64,000 nucleotides of DNA. Source: Citrobacter sp. JGM124. Lineage in GTDB: Bacteria > Pseudomonadota > Gammaproteobacteria > Enterobacterales > Enterobacteriaceae. The stretch is from NCBI RefSeq assembly GCF_018257795.1, contig NZ_JAERJD010000005.1, positions 62,001 to 126,000 on the forward strand, read 5' to 3'. This document shows, piece after piece, positions 1-9,051 of this stretch; within the stretch, counting starts at the first letter, position 1; each line of letters starts with the position of its first letter. The position numbers and the translations under genes were made by a program. The notes below the pieces were generated by a model. That model saw nothing but the letters and a program-made list of their open reading frames with translations. It searched no databases and was not told the DNA's origin.

Positions 1-309
1 CTTGGGGTATCCGTCCGTCGCTGTCAGTTTTGGGGACTCTTTCTGGCTGTGGCTATGACAGCAACCGGGGTTGCTGTTTGTGGCCCGATAAGTTTTATCG
101 GTCTGGTGGTGCCACATATCGTACGCAAAATGACAGGTGGGCGTCACCGCTGGTTACTCCCGATTTCTGCACTCACAGGGGCGTTATTGTTGGTGATAGC
201 CGATCTGCTGGCACGCATGATCCACCCACCACTGGAACTGCCAGCCGGAGTACTGACGGCGATCATCGGTGCCCCCTGGTTTGTCTGGCTGCTTGTGAGA
301 ATGCGATAA
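1..309 (+). CDS. fecD: Ferric citrate ABC transporter permease FecD, 3' end only
   Basis: The window opens inside this gene in frame 1, so only the last 102 codons are present. FecD is one of the two inner-membrane permeases that, with FecC, FecB and the ATPase FecE, import iron delivered as ferric dicitrate. The visible part holds the C-terminal transmembrane segments of the FecCD/BtuC family and the cytoplasmic coupling segment with the typical GPISFIGLVVPHIVR stretch, followed by an LELPAGVLTAIIGAPWFVWLL ending very like E. coli FecD. The stop codon ends immediately before the fecE start, with no spacer, which fits one operon. The N-terminal two thirds lie outside the window. Confidence 0.95.
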   Translation, partial: LGVSVRRCQFWGLFLAVAMTATGVAVCGPISFIGLVVPHIVRKMTGGRHRWLLPISALTGALLLVIADLLARMIHPPLELPAGVLTAIIGAPWFVWLLVRMR

Positions 310-1077
310 ATGATATTACAAACTAAAAAGTTAACCGTCAGTTACGGTACTCAGAGGGTATTGGATGATCTTTCAATCACGCTACCTCAAGGGAAGATAA
401 CGGCGCTCCTCGGCCCCAATGGTTGTGGAAAGTCGACCCTGCTAAATTGCTTTTCACGTCTGTTAGATCCCCAGTCTGGCACGGTAACACTGGGAGGTAA
501 GCTGATTCATGACTATAGCTCCCGTCAGCTGGCCCGTCGCCTTGCGTTGTTACCCCAGCACCATTTAACTCCTGAGGGCATCACCGTCCGTGAGCTGGTT
601 GCTTATGGGCGTAGTCCCTGGCAGTCTCTTTGGGGACGTCTTTCATCTGAGGATCATGCCCTTATCAATAGCGCCATGAGTCAGACCCAGACGTGTCATC
701 TGGCGGATCGTCGTTTAACGGCGCTTTCCGGCGGGCAGCGTCAGCGGGCATTCCTGGCAATGGTGCTGGCACAAGACACGCCGCTGGTTTTGCTCGATGA
801 GCCTACCACCTATCTGGATATTAACCACCAGGTCGAGCTCATGAGGCTGATGGGAGAACTCAAAATACAAGGGAAAAGTGTGATCGCCGTATTGCACGAC
901 CTGAACCAGGCCAGCCGTTACTGTGATCATCTGGTGGTGCTGGCAAGTGGGCGTGTTATCGCCCAGGGGGCACCGGAGGAAGTGATGACGCCTGAATTGT
1001 TAAAAACCGTGTTTAGTGTGGAGGCAGAAATACACCCTGAACCAATATCAGGCCGGCCTATGTGCGTGGTGGTGTGA
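310..1077 (+). CDS. fecE: Ferric citrate ABC transporter ATP-binding protein FecE
   Basis: This is the cytoplasmic ATPase that powers FecCD-mediated import of iron from ferric dicitrate. The 255 residues equal the length of E. coli FecE. Walker A is GPNGCGKST near residue 36, the ABC signature is LSGGQRQRA near 138, Walker B is LVLLDEPTT near 157, and the H-loop lies in VLHDLNQASRY. The start codon directly follows the fecD stop, implying translational coupling. In E. coli fecE is the last gene of fecABCDE, and here too the next gene is unrelated. No clear terminator was found after it. Regulation (Fur, FecIR) would act upstream of the window. Confidence 0.96.
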   Translation: MILQTKKLTVSYGTQRVLDDLSITLPQGKITALLGPNGCGKSTLLNCFSRLLDPQSGTVTLGGKLIHDYSSRQLARRLALLPQHHLTPEGITVRELVAYGRSPWQSLWGRLSSEDHALINSAMSQTQTCHLADRRLTALSGGQRQRAFLAMVLAQDTPLVLLDEPTTYLDINHQVELMRLMGELKIQGKSVIAVLHDLNQASRYCDHLVVLASGRVIAQGAPEEVMTPELLKTVFSVEAEIHPEPISGRPMCVVV

Positions 1078-1217
1078 GGATATTACCCCACAAGAGTAAG
1101 AGCAGGGGAGCAGTGCGCCATCAGATGAAAGGCTTAATTGTTAAAAATATGATACATATATTACAAACGCTGACTATGACCAGGCAGATAACGATAAATA
1201 TTTATACAGGGGCATAT

Positions 1218-2075
1218 ATGCTGAACAAAGGGATCTCAAAAATATCTCTTATCGTATTTCCTTTTTTAACATTAGGATGCACTCAAGGGCAGGGGATTCA
1301 TTCTTTCCCTTCTCCCACCAAGGGAGAGCCTATCCAGTCATATTTTGCAAAGCTGGTTAATGCTGATAGTGTGGAGAGGCGTAATGACTTGGGCACTGAG
1401 AATGTTGAGATCTACCAGGCAGAGAACTTGAAACATAATCTGAACGGTATTGCAGCTTATGCCGGTGCGGTGTGGACCGCCAGATTTAATTCCAGTATTA
1501 AAGACTATTGTCTGCTGAATGGCATGAAAACGATCAAAACCACGGATGAATTTATTGCCGTCGACAGAGGTGTTCGCTGCACAGGAGACACTGAGGAAAT
1601 ATATTCCTATGTATCGTCAGGTATTCAGAACATTTCGATTATTGTCGGAATAAAAGGTACCGATGAAATGTTAGGTTATATTGCCAAGTATGGTGGGGGG
1701 GCTACTCTTTCCCCGGCAGAGCTACAGCAGGCGACCAAATATAACAATCTTATTGCCAGATCCAAAGAGCGCGATAAAAAGTATAATGAATGGCTCGCTG
1801 GGCAGAATTTTTTAAAGAAAAGATATGCTGAGTATCGTAGTTTGCTGGCCAGTAAAACTCTTGAAGGGTCAACGATGTGTAAGGATATCGGTGGCAATCT
1901 GACTGAATATGCCATTGTCACTCAGAAATATAATAATGATCGGCTGAAAATTGATATTACACAGTTGCTCAGACGTTCTAATACGACGCGCAACACAGCA
2001 GGTTTTGCACCCTATACCGATGTCATCGCTTTAAACCGCGATCAGCAATGGTTTTTCTGTGAAAAGCTCAATTAG
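1218..2075 (+). CDS. Putative lipoprotein of unknown function
   Basis: I do not recognise this 285-residue protein. The ATG at 1218 is chosen because an AGGGG ribosome-binding site precedes it and because it gives a lipoprotein signal: a basic start MLNKGISK, a hydrophobic core and a lipobox LTLGC with the acceptor cysteine at residue 21. The open frame extends upstream to 1062, but that part has no signal and overlaps the end of fecE. The mature part is rich in Lys, Asn and Tyr, has several further cysteines (CLLNG, GVRCTG, MCKD, FFCEK) that could form disulfides, and a charged, probably helical segment near residues 175-215. It is AT-richer than its neighbours. It lies 140 bp after fecE and is probably separate from the fec operon. 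Confidence 0.6.
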   Translation: MLNKGISKISLIVFPFLTLGCTQGQGIHSFPSPTKGEPIQSYFAKLVNADSVERRNDLGTENVEIYQAENLKHNLNGIAAYAGAVWTARFNSSIKDYCLLNGMKTIKTTDEFIAVDRGVRCTGDTEEIYSYVSSGIQNISIIVGIKGTDEMLGYIAKYGGGATLSPAELQQATKYNNLIARSKERDKKYNEWLAGQNFLKKRYAEYRSLLASKTLEGSTMCKDIGGNLTEYAIVTQKYNNDRLKIDITQLLRRSNTTRNTAGFAPYTDVIALNRDQQWFFCEKLN

Positions 2076-2136
2076 CCCCTCCCTGATATTTTCTGATTCG
2101 CATCTGCAAGGTTAAAGCTCCTGCTGTGAGCCATAC

Positions 2137-2179
2137 AATACAGGACGTTCCCCCTGGATGGTGGGGGCTTGATCCTGCC
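2137..2179. terminator. Possible weak hairpin between convergent genes
   Basis: A CCCCC...GGGGG stem with an 8-nt loop sits in the 143-bp gap between two convergent genes. It is followed by CTTGATCC rather than a U tract, so a terminator role is only a guess. Confidence 0.25.
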
Positions 2180-2218
2180 GGCTATTCGCGGTATTCCATA
2201 GGGCTGGAGTGTATCCCT

Positions 2219-2812
2219 TCAATATTCACAAGTTAATAAGCGCACCCAGTCCGGATTATTTAAAACTCGCACCAATGGCCGCAAACGCCCCCTTACATAT
2301 TCTATCAATGCACTTTCGCTCATTTCAGAAGCCCTGGCGTTAAACACCGGAATGGCCTCGTCGAAAAGTTCCCAGTACAAGCCTGAAAGCATACTTGTCA
2401 TACGTGCAAAAGCGCCAGGCGGATTATCAAGACAATATTGTGTAAAGAGCGTGAGTCGAGCCTCAATTTCCAGGCGGGAGCTGGCCTCAGTCAAGTGGTC
2501 TAACTGCAAACGAAGCCAGATCATTGCGCTCTCATACAGGGATGGGCTCTGAATCCCTTTCTCGCGCAGGTACATCAGTAAATATTTGTCCACTGCAGTG
2601 ATATCGGGTGTTGAGTCCAGCCCTAATGAGGCAAGGATGAGCAGCAGAGTCGAGTCTGAACCGGCAATAACCTCCCTTTCTGCCCAGGCGATAACGGCAT
2701 GGCAAAACTCGTCTGATGTGATGGTCCCAACCTTATGTCGAAACACCTGCAGGCAAAGCAGTTCCCGCAAACTGTATTGATACGCTGAATTTTCCATCTT
2801 CAGTATGCTCAT
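2219..2812 (-). CDS. Hypothetical protein, 197 aa, no recognised family
   Basis: I do not recognise this product. It looks soluble and mostly helical, without a signal peptide or membrane segment. It is Leu-, Glu- and Ser-rich and ends in RVLNNPDWVRLLTCEY. Two in-frame starts are possible (MSILKMENS at 2812 or the internal Met at 2797), and neither has an ideal ribosome-binding site. The gene converges with the lipoprotein gene at 1218-2075. Its size and Trp/Leu-rich helical look recall small immunity- or adaptor-type proteins, but nothing in the sequence proves that. The long frame and protein-like composition favour a real gene. Confidence 0.55.
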   Translation of the reverse strand: MSILKMENSAYQYSLRELLCLQVFRHKVGTITSDEFCHAVIAWAEREVIAGSDSTLLLILASLGLDSTPDITAVDKYLLMYLREKGIQSPSLYESAMIWLRLQLDHLTEASSRLEIEARLTLFTQYCLDNPPGAFARMTSMLSGLYWELFDEAIPVFNARASEMSESALIEYVRGRLRPLVRVLNNPDWVRLLTCEY

Positions 2813-3327
2813 TTCCCGCTGCCTGGTAAGAGAGTCCTAACGGTATAGGATATGTTCTCCGAGGGAAACTGTTTAAATATTCCTGTGGGTGATCAACTGA
2901 CGGCCCCCAGTGGCACAGAAAGAGGCCTCTGTTGTGAACGACAGGACTCACCTGTATCGGGTATCCGGCCTGGCCGTCAGGGCATAAACATAAGGCCGGA
3001 TTAAGAGTCTGTCTCACCGGGCTATCTTATTTTCCACTTTGACCCCGGGCCGTGCTCAGTAACCTCAGGTACTGCCTGTGCACAGCACGTCTTCCTCACT
3101 GTTCGTGGCCAACCTCTCTGTAATAACAGCACCGGGTGGGGTCGGCTCTAAACTGGCCCCGCCTTGCGCTGAACCCCTCAACAATCAGGGCCGGGAAGTG
3201 TACTGCCCAGCCCTGAGACAGGAGAGAATGATGGCGTCTGAACATCATGACCTGTGGGCAGCCTTTACTCCGTGCAGGCTTGTGATATCTAACGCTAATA
3301 TTTTGCCCTGCCTGGTGAACAATGCGC
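2813..3327. other. 515-bp gap without a convincing gene
   Basis: This stretch is GC-richer than its neighbours and holds only short overlapping frames on both strands with arbitrary-looking composition (many Pro, Arg and Ser). No tRNA, insertion-sequence ends or long repeat is visible. It separates the orphan gene at 2219-2812 from the 3' end of the efflux operon and may be decayed coding DNA. Confidence 0.4.
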
Positions 3328-4689
3328 TCACATGCCGCCTCCCAATGACTGCCAGAGTGTTATCCGGTTATCAAAGTCAGCCTGCTGCAGGGTTATCCAT
3401 GATGCCTGTGCCGTCCAGAGGGCGCGTTGTGCTGTCAGCACGGTGAGATAATCGCCGCTACCTGCCTGATAGCGGCGGGTCGCCACATCCAGAGTGGTCT
3501 GTTCTGCAGCCACATACTGGCGTTGAGCATCGAGCTGTTCACCCAGTGTTTCACGACGAGCCAGGGCGTTAGCGACATCTTTGAAGGCGCTCTGGATCGT
3601 TTTTTCATAGGTGGCAATCAGGCCTGTTTTCTCTGCTTCTGCATAGCGCAATTGTGCCATATTGTTGCCGCCACTGAAGAGCGGCAGCGTCACTGACGGG
3701 GAAAATGACCAGATCTTCATCCCATGACTGAACAGGGATGACAGTGAGTCACTACCCACACCCGCGCTGGTGGTGAGGGAGACTGTGGGAAAGAAATTGG
3801 CACGTGCCGCGCCGATACTGGCATTGGCACTCTTCAGGTTGTGCTCTGCCTCCTGAATATCTGGCCGGCGTAGCAGCACGGCGGAACTGACACCGGCCGG
3901 AACGAGCTGAATCGCATTGTCAGGGAGGCTGTCCAGGGTGCCTGGCAACAGTTCTGCCGGCACTGTGTCCCCGGCCAGCAAATTCAGGGCATTTTTATCC
4001 TGCGTCACCAGGGTCTGGTAACTGGCGACACTGGCCCGGGCTTGTTGGTAAACCGCCATGGCTTCACTAATATCTGTCGCGGCGGCAACACCGGCAGCCT
4101 GCTGGCGGCGGACAATATCCAACGACTGACCCGCGCTGTTCATTGTTGATTGGGCCAGCGTCAGGTTGTTGTTATCGGCTGCCAGTGTGATCCAGGCCGT
4201 GGTTAGCTCACTGACCATTGTCAGCCGAGTATTCTGGGCAGTAAATTCACTGGCAAGCCAGGTTTCCCGTGCCGCACGTGACAGGCTTTGATTACGGCCG
4301 AACAGATCCAGCTCGAAGCTGGATACTGTGCCACTGGCTTGATCACTGGTGCTGATCCCATTGGCCAGGGTACTGCTACGTGTATGGCTGAGTCCTGCGT
4401 CCAGGGTCGGGAAAAGGGAGGATCGTGTTTCACCATACTGTGCCCGGGCAGCGTCAATATCAGCAATCGCTTTGCGGACATCACGGTTGCTGTTCAGCGC
4501 CATGGTAATCAGACGGTTGAGCCGTGTGTCATTCATCACCTGTTGCCAGCGGCTGGCCAACTGGCGGTTTTCGTCCTGCCCACCCGGCAGTGTTGCAGGG
4601 ATGGGGGACACGGGACGCTGATAGGTAGGATCTAATGAGACACACCCGGTACTTAGCAGGATGATCATCACCAAAGAAAGACGGAACAT
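3328..4689 (-). CDS. RND efflux outer-membrane channel lipoprotein (NodT/OprM family)
   Basis: This is the outer-membrane exit duct of a tripartite drug efflux system. The 453 residues are near the usual family length. The N-terminus is a lipoprotein signal with lipobox LLSTGC (acceptor Cys16). Two repeated OEP domains follow, with the expected conserved stretches DVRKAIADIDAARAQYGE, SFELDLFGR, LLRRPDIQEAEHNL and FSGGNN. The ATG overlaps the TAA of the upstream pump gene by one base (TAATG), so translation is coupled. Having its own channel means the system need not depend on TolC. The protein ends in SLGGGM followed by TGA. It is the last gene of the tetR-adaptor-pump-channel operon. Substrates cannot be read from the sequence. 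Confidence 0.9.
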   Translation of the reverse strand: MFRLSLVMIILLSTGCVSLDPTYQRPVSPIPATLPGGQDENRQLASRWQQVMNDTRLNRLITMALNSNRDVRKAIADIDAARAQYGETRSSLFPTLDAGLSHTRSSTLANGISTSDQASGTVSSFELDLFGRNQSLSRAARETWLASEFTAQNTRLTMVSELTTAWITLAADNNNLTLAQSTMNSAGQSLDIVRRQQAAGVAAATDISEAMAVYQQARASVASYQTLVTQDKNALNLLAGDTVPAELLPGTLDSLPDNAIQLVPAGVSSAVLLRRPDIQEAEHNLKSANASIGAARANFFPTVSLTTSAGVGSDSLSSLFSHGMKIWSFSPSVTLPLFSGGNNMAQLRYAEAEKTGLIATYEKTIQSAFKDVANALARRETLGEQLDAQRQYVAAEQTTLDVATRRYQAGSGDYLTVLTAQRALWTAQASWITLQQADFDNRITLWQSLGGGM

Positions 4690-7600
4690 TATGGCCTCCG
4701 GTTAGCGGATTTACCGGAGAACAGATGTTTCACCAGTACAAAGAATAACGGCACGAAGAAAATAGCCAGAATGGTGGCCGCCAGCGTCCCGCCGATAATA
4801 CCTGTCCCGATGGCAACCCGACTGTTGGCGCCTGCGCCAGTGGCGACAGCCAGTGGCATAACCCCGGCAATAAATGCCAGTGAGGTCATAAGAATAGGTC
4901 TCAGACGCGTCTGGGCGGCTCGGATCGCAGCTCGTGACAGGGAATAACCTTCGACAACAGCGGCCTCGGCAAACTCAACAATAAGAATGGCATTTTTCGA
5001 TGACAGTCCGATGGTGGTCAGCAGGGCTACCTGGAAGTAGACATCATTATTGAGTCCCCGTACTGATGCCGCCAGGGCGGCTCCGAGGACCCCGAGTGGT
5101 ATCACTAAAATAACGGACACTGGCACTGACCAACTTTCATACAGTGCGGCAAGGCACAAGAAGACCACCATGATGGAGAGAGCATACAGGGTGACAGCCT
5201 GACCACTGGCCATTTTCTCTTGCAGGGAGAGGCCACTCCATGCCCAGGTTGTGCCAGCGGGCAGGGCATTTGCCAGCGCTTCCATACGGGACATGGCGGT
5301 ACCAGAACTGGTATTACTGGCATTCTCTCCCTGAATTTCATAGGCCGCGGCACCGTTGTAACGTACCAGACTTTCCGGGCCATATTCCCAGTGTGTGGTG
5401 GCAAAAGCAGAGAACGGGGTCATCGAATTGTCGCTGCCGCGCACATACCATTTACTCAGGTCTGACGGGGCAGCACGTGATGCACTATCACCCTGAATGT
5501 ATACTTTTTTTACCCGACCGCGATCGATGAAATCGTTAACATAGGTTCCGCCCCAGGCACTGGAAAGGGTCGCGCTGACATCACTCAGAGAAAGCCCCAT
5601 TGAGACGGCTTTATTGTTATCAATATCGACTTGCAGCTGTGGTGTTTGCGGCAGATCGTTGGCACGCACAGCATGCAATGCACTATCCTGACTTGCCTCG
5701 CGGATCAGCTGATTACGGCGTTGAAGTAATGTGTCCCTATCCGTGCCCCCCGTCGACATCAGCTCGAAGGTGAAACCGTTACTTTGCCCCAGTCCATCGA
5801 CCGCCGGTGGCGTCATAGCGAAAACACTGGCATCACGGATTTTACTGAGATCCTGTGTTGCGCGCAGGGCTATCGCCTGGGCGGTGTTGGCATCTCCCTT
5901 ACGCTGAGACCAGTTTTTCAGAGAAACGAAAGCCATTCCTGCATTCTGGCCGCTGCCACTGAAGCTGAACCCCTCGACAGTAAAGATAACATCGACATTC
6001 GCTTTTTCTTTGGTAAGGAACCAGTCGCGAACCTGGCGGCTGACTTCTGCAGTCCGAACGGCTGTGGCACCTGCTGGCAGGGTATACTGGACCATGATCT
6101 CGCCCTGATCTTCAGCAGGCAAGAAGCTGCCTGGCAGCTTTAACATCGTCAGTCCCATGGCTGCGCACAGCAGCATATAAATCAATAACATTCCACCACA
6201 GCGGCGCAGGACACGCAGTAATCTGTTCTGATAGCTGTGCTCTGTCCGTTGATAAAAGCGATTGAATGCCCCAAAAAAACCGTGATTATGTGGCACCGGT
6301 GGTCGGAGCAGGGTGCCACATAGCGCTGGGGTCAGTGTCAGTGCAACCACGACTGACAGCATCATTGCTGAAATAATGGTGACAGAAAACTGGCGATAGA
6401 TAACCCCTGTGGACCCCCCAAAGAACGACATGGGCAGAAACACAGCCGACAGTACCAGTGCGATAGCTACCAGTGCACCAGATATTTCGCCCATCGATTT
6501 CTCGGTCGCTTCGCGGGCGGGCAGGCCCTCGTCGCGCATAATGCGTTCCACATTTTCAACGACGACAATGGCGTCATCCACCAGTAAGCCGATAGCCAGA
6601 ACCATGGCAAAGAGGGTCAGTGTGTTAATGGAGTAACCGAACATGGCCAGCACACCGAATGTGCCCAGCAGCACCACTGGCACGGCCAGGGCGGGGATCA
6701 GTGTGGCACGAATATTCTGCAGGAACAGGTACATCACGACCACGACCAGCAAAATAGCTTCAAACAGGGTCTGAATCACATCCTCAACGGAAATTTTAAT
6801 GAATTCAGTACTGTCTTTGGGGTAGGCCACGTCGTAGCCAGTTGGCATTGAGCTTCTGAACTCGGCAATTTTATTCTTAACAGCGGTGGCGGTATCAAGC
6901 GTATTGGCACCAGGGGCAAGCATCACCGCCATCCCCGCAGCCGGGTGACCATTTAGTTTCGCTGTCGCACTGTAATCCTCACTGCCCATTTCAACGTGGG
7001 CAATGTCGGAAAGGCGTACCACGGCCCCATTCGACTGGCTTTTAACGATAATATTTTTAAACTGATCCACATTCTGCAGGCGTGACTGGGCTCGAACCGT
7101 CGCGGTCAGCTGCTGTGTGGATGATGACGGCAGTGCGCCAATTTTACCGGCAGAGACCTGCACATTCTGTGCCTCAATGGCACTTTCCACATCTGATGGC
7201 ATCAGTGAATAGGTTGCAAGCTTCGCGGGATCCAGCCATATCCGCATGGCGTACTCTGCCCCAAAGACTTGCAGGCTGCCGACCCCGGCGACACGCGCCA
7301 GCGGATCCTGCATGTTGCTCACTAACCAGTCGGCAATATCCGAACTGCTGGCGCTGTCGGTTTTATCGTAGATCCCCATAATCAGCAGGAAGTTACTCTG
7401 GGATTTCTGGACTGTGATACCGGCCTGTTGCACCTCTGTTGGCAATCGGGATTCGGCCTGTTGTACTTTATTCTGGACCTGAACTTGGGCAATATCTGCA
7501 TCGGTCCCCTGATCAAAGGTGACATTGATACTGACTGTGCCGTCTGAGCTGCTGGTGGAGGTGAAATACAGCAGGTTATCCAGCCCTGTGAGTTGTTGCT

Positions 7601-7799
7601 CAATCACCTGGGTTACACTATTTTCCAGGGTCTGGGCTGAAGCCCCGGTATAGGTAGCGGAGATCCTGATCGACGGCGGAGCCACATCCGGATATTGAGA
7701 AACGGGCAAGGTACGGATCGCCAGGACCCCGGCCAGCATAATTAAAATGGCAATGACCCAGGCAAAAACGGGGCGGCGAACAAAAAAACGGGAAAACAT
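4689..7799 (-). CDS. RND (HAE-1 family) multidrug efflux pump, inner-membrane subunit
   Basis: This is a proton-driven exporter of the AcrB/MexB type, which takes compounds from the periplasm and inner membrane and passes them to the outer-membrane channel. The 1036 residues match the family. The N-terminal FVRRPVFAWVIAILIMLAG helix is typical, TM4 carries the proton-relay Asp pair in GLLVDDAIVVVEN, and TM10 carries the partner Lys in IGLSSKNAILIVEFA. Two large periplasmic loops separate the TM1-6 and TM7-12 halves. The start ATG overlaps the adaptor TGA by one base (TGATG), and the stop overlaps the channel start. The gene is intact, unlike the adaptor upstream. It is close to AcrB but is an extra system, since it has its own channel gene. 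Confidence 0.95.
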   Translation of the reverse strand: MFSRFFVRRPVFAWVIAILIMLAGVLAIRTLPVSQYPDVAPPSIRISATYTGASAQTLENSVTQVIEQQLTGLDNLLYFTSTSSSDGTVSINVTFDQGTDADIAQVQVQNKVQQAESRLPTEVQQAGITVQKSQSNFLLIMGIYDKTDSASSSDIADWLVSNMQDPLARVAGVGSLQVFGAEYAMRIWLDPAKLATYSLMPSDVESAIEAQNVQVSAGKIGALPSSSTQQLTATVRAQSRLQNVDQFKNIIVKSQSNGAVVRLSDIAHVEMGSEDYSATAKLNGHPAAGMAVMLAPGANTLDTATAVKNKIAEFRSSMPTGYDVAYPKDSTEFIKISVEDVIQTLFEAILLVVVVMYLFLQNIRATLIPALAVPVVLLGTFGVLAMFGYSINTLTLFAMVLAIGLLVDDAIVVVENVERIMRDEGLPAREATEKSMGEISGALVAIALVLSAVFLPMSFFGGSTGVIYRQFSVTIISAMMLSVVVALTLTPALCGTLLRPPVPHNHGFFGAFNRFYQRTEHSYQNRLLRVLRRCGGMLLIYMLLCAAMGLTMLKLPGSFLPAEDQGEIMVQYTLPAGATAVRTAEVSRQVRDWFLTKEKANVDVIFTVEGFSFSGSGQNAGMAFVSLKNWSQRKGDANTAQAIALRATQDLSKIRDASVFAMTPPAVDGLGQSNGFTFELMSTGGTDRDTLLQRRNQLIREASQDSALHAVRANDLPQTPQLQVDIDNNKAVSMGLSLSDVSATLSSAWGGTYVNDFIDRGRVKKVYIQGDSASRAAPSDLSKWYVRGSDNSMTPFSAFATTHWEYGPESLVRYNGAAAYEIQGENASNTSSGTAMSRMEALANALPAGTTWAWSGLSLQEKMASGQAVTLYALSIMVVFLCLAALYESWSVPVSVILVIPLGVLGAALAASVRGLNNDVYFQVALLTTIGLSSKNAILIVEFAEAAVVEGYSLSRAAIRAAQTRLRPILMTSLAFIAGVMPLAVATGAGANSRVAIGTGIIGGTLAATILAIFFVPLFFVLVKHLFSGKSANRRP

Positions 7800-8921
7800 C
7801 AGGACTGACCTCCGTTTTCATTAACCGTTTCAGGTTTGACCGTCTGTCCCACAGAGACCTTATCAGTGCCCTCGACAATCAGGCGGTCACCGGACTGTAG
7901 CCCACTGAGAACCAACCACTTATCTCCATAGGTGTTTCCAGTTTCCAGCTGACGCCGTTCCACTTTATTTTGTGCGTCGACCACCAGGGCGGTGGCATTG
8001 CCCTTCGCATCGCGAGTGATGCCCTGCTGGGGGGCGAGAATGGCATTATTCATGATTCCCTCATCAACACCGGCACGGACAAACATCCCAGGCAGTAATT
8101 GGTGCTGAGGATTCGGAAAAATAGCCCGTAAGGTTACCGAGCCCGTTGACTCATCCACGGCAACTTCCGTCAGTTCAAGTTTACCTTTTTCACTGTAAAC
8201 ACTGCCATCTTCCAGGGGCAGGGTCACATCCAGGGTATTGCTGTTTGTTGCCAGGCCCTGTTTACGCAGGTGCAGTAATTCAGCCATCGGCCGGGTTAAG
8301 TCGACATACATGGTATCAAGGCCGCGAATCGTGGTAAGGGCGGTTGTCTGCTGTGCAATAACCAGGGCACCTGGTGTGACCGTGGAGATACTTATCCGTC
8401 CTGAAATCGGGGCGGTAATCGTAGTCCAGTTGAGGTTAATACGCGCACTTTCCAGCGCTGCTTTTTTTGACGCAATACTGGCTTTGTCCTGAAGACAGGC
8501 CGATTGAGCATCTTCCGCATCCTGCCGAGATACCCCGTTATCTTTTACCAGCTGTGCATAACGACGGGCTTTCTGGCAGTCGGTATCGGCCAGCGCCTGT
8601 GCCTGTTTTACGGCTGATGTCGCTTCATCAAAAGCGGCACGATAACTTGCCGGATCAATCTGGTACAGGGGCTGCCCAGCGCTGACGGTGGCTCCTTCGG
8701 TAAACAGACGCTTCTGGATAATGCCGCTGACCTGGGGGCGGATCTCTGCGCTGAGGGATGCGGCGGTTCTGCCAATCAGGTCGCTGACCACGGCAACGGG
8801 CTGTTGGGTGATGGTCACGACGCCTACCTCGGTCAGGGGCTGTGAAGGGGGGGGGGATTGGTGCATCATCGCACCCTGCCAGAAGGCATAATGCGACAAC
8901 AGAAAGGGTAATGGTTCTCAT
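7799..8921 (-). CDS. RND periplasmic adaptor (MFP) lipoprotein, reading frame broken at a G10 tract
   Basis: AcrA/MexA-type adaptor linking pump and channel. The uninterrupted frame 8899-7799 encodes the lipoyl, alpha-hairpin and beta-barrel domains (motifs IRPQVSGIIQKRLFTEGATV, APISGRI, LLPGMFVRAGV) but lacks a signal peptide. A perfect lipoprotein signal, MRTITLSVVALCLLAGC (Cys17), lies in another frame starting at ATG 8921 with a GGAAAT leader. The two frames meet at a run of ten G (8847-8856 on the plus strand, C on the coding strand). A run of nine would join them as DDAPIPPPSQPLTEV. As sequenced, a protein from 8921 is out of frame after residue ~25, and one from 8899 would stay cytoplasmic. 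Explanations are phase variation, a recent inactivating slip, or an assembly error in the homopolymer. Confidence 0.85.
8847..8856. repeat. G10 homopolymer at the adaptor frame junction
   Basis: Ten consecutive G on the plus strand (C10 on the coding strand) near codon 22 of the adaptor lipoprotein. Other mononucleotide G/C runs I saw in genes here reach seven (for example in glnE, hldE and lplA) and do not break frames. The tract is long enough for slipped-strand mispairing, and also long enough to be miscalled by some sequencing chemistries. Confidence 0.9.
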
Positions 8922-9051
8922 ATTATTTCCAAGTGAATCGTGCATAGCTATCCATAAAGGAACAAACGGCATGGCTAAATACTGCGCCCCATCTTCCAGA
9001 CGGGAAAATCATCACCGGGCGATGGGGACGCTCAAGACGGGACAGGTCTGA

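Noticed and set aside
2733-3017. 94-codon minus-strand frame overlapping the start of the 197-aa orphan gene
   Set aside because: Overlaps a better gene in another frame, unusual composition and no ribosome-binding site.
3078-3446. 122-codon plus-strand frame running into the end of the efflux channel gene
   Set aside because: Half of it is antisense to a clear OprM-family gene; the rest has arbitrary composition.
8655-8972. 105-codon frame read as a separate small lipoprotein
   Set aside because: Its first part is the signal peptide of the adaptor; the part after the G10 tract is an out-of-frame reading of the adaptor.
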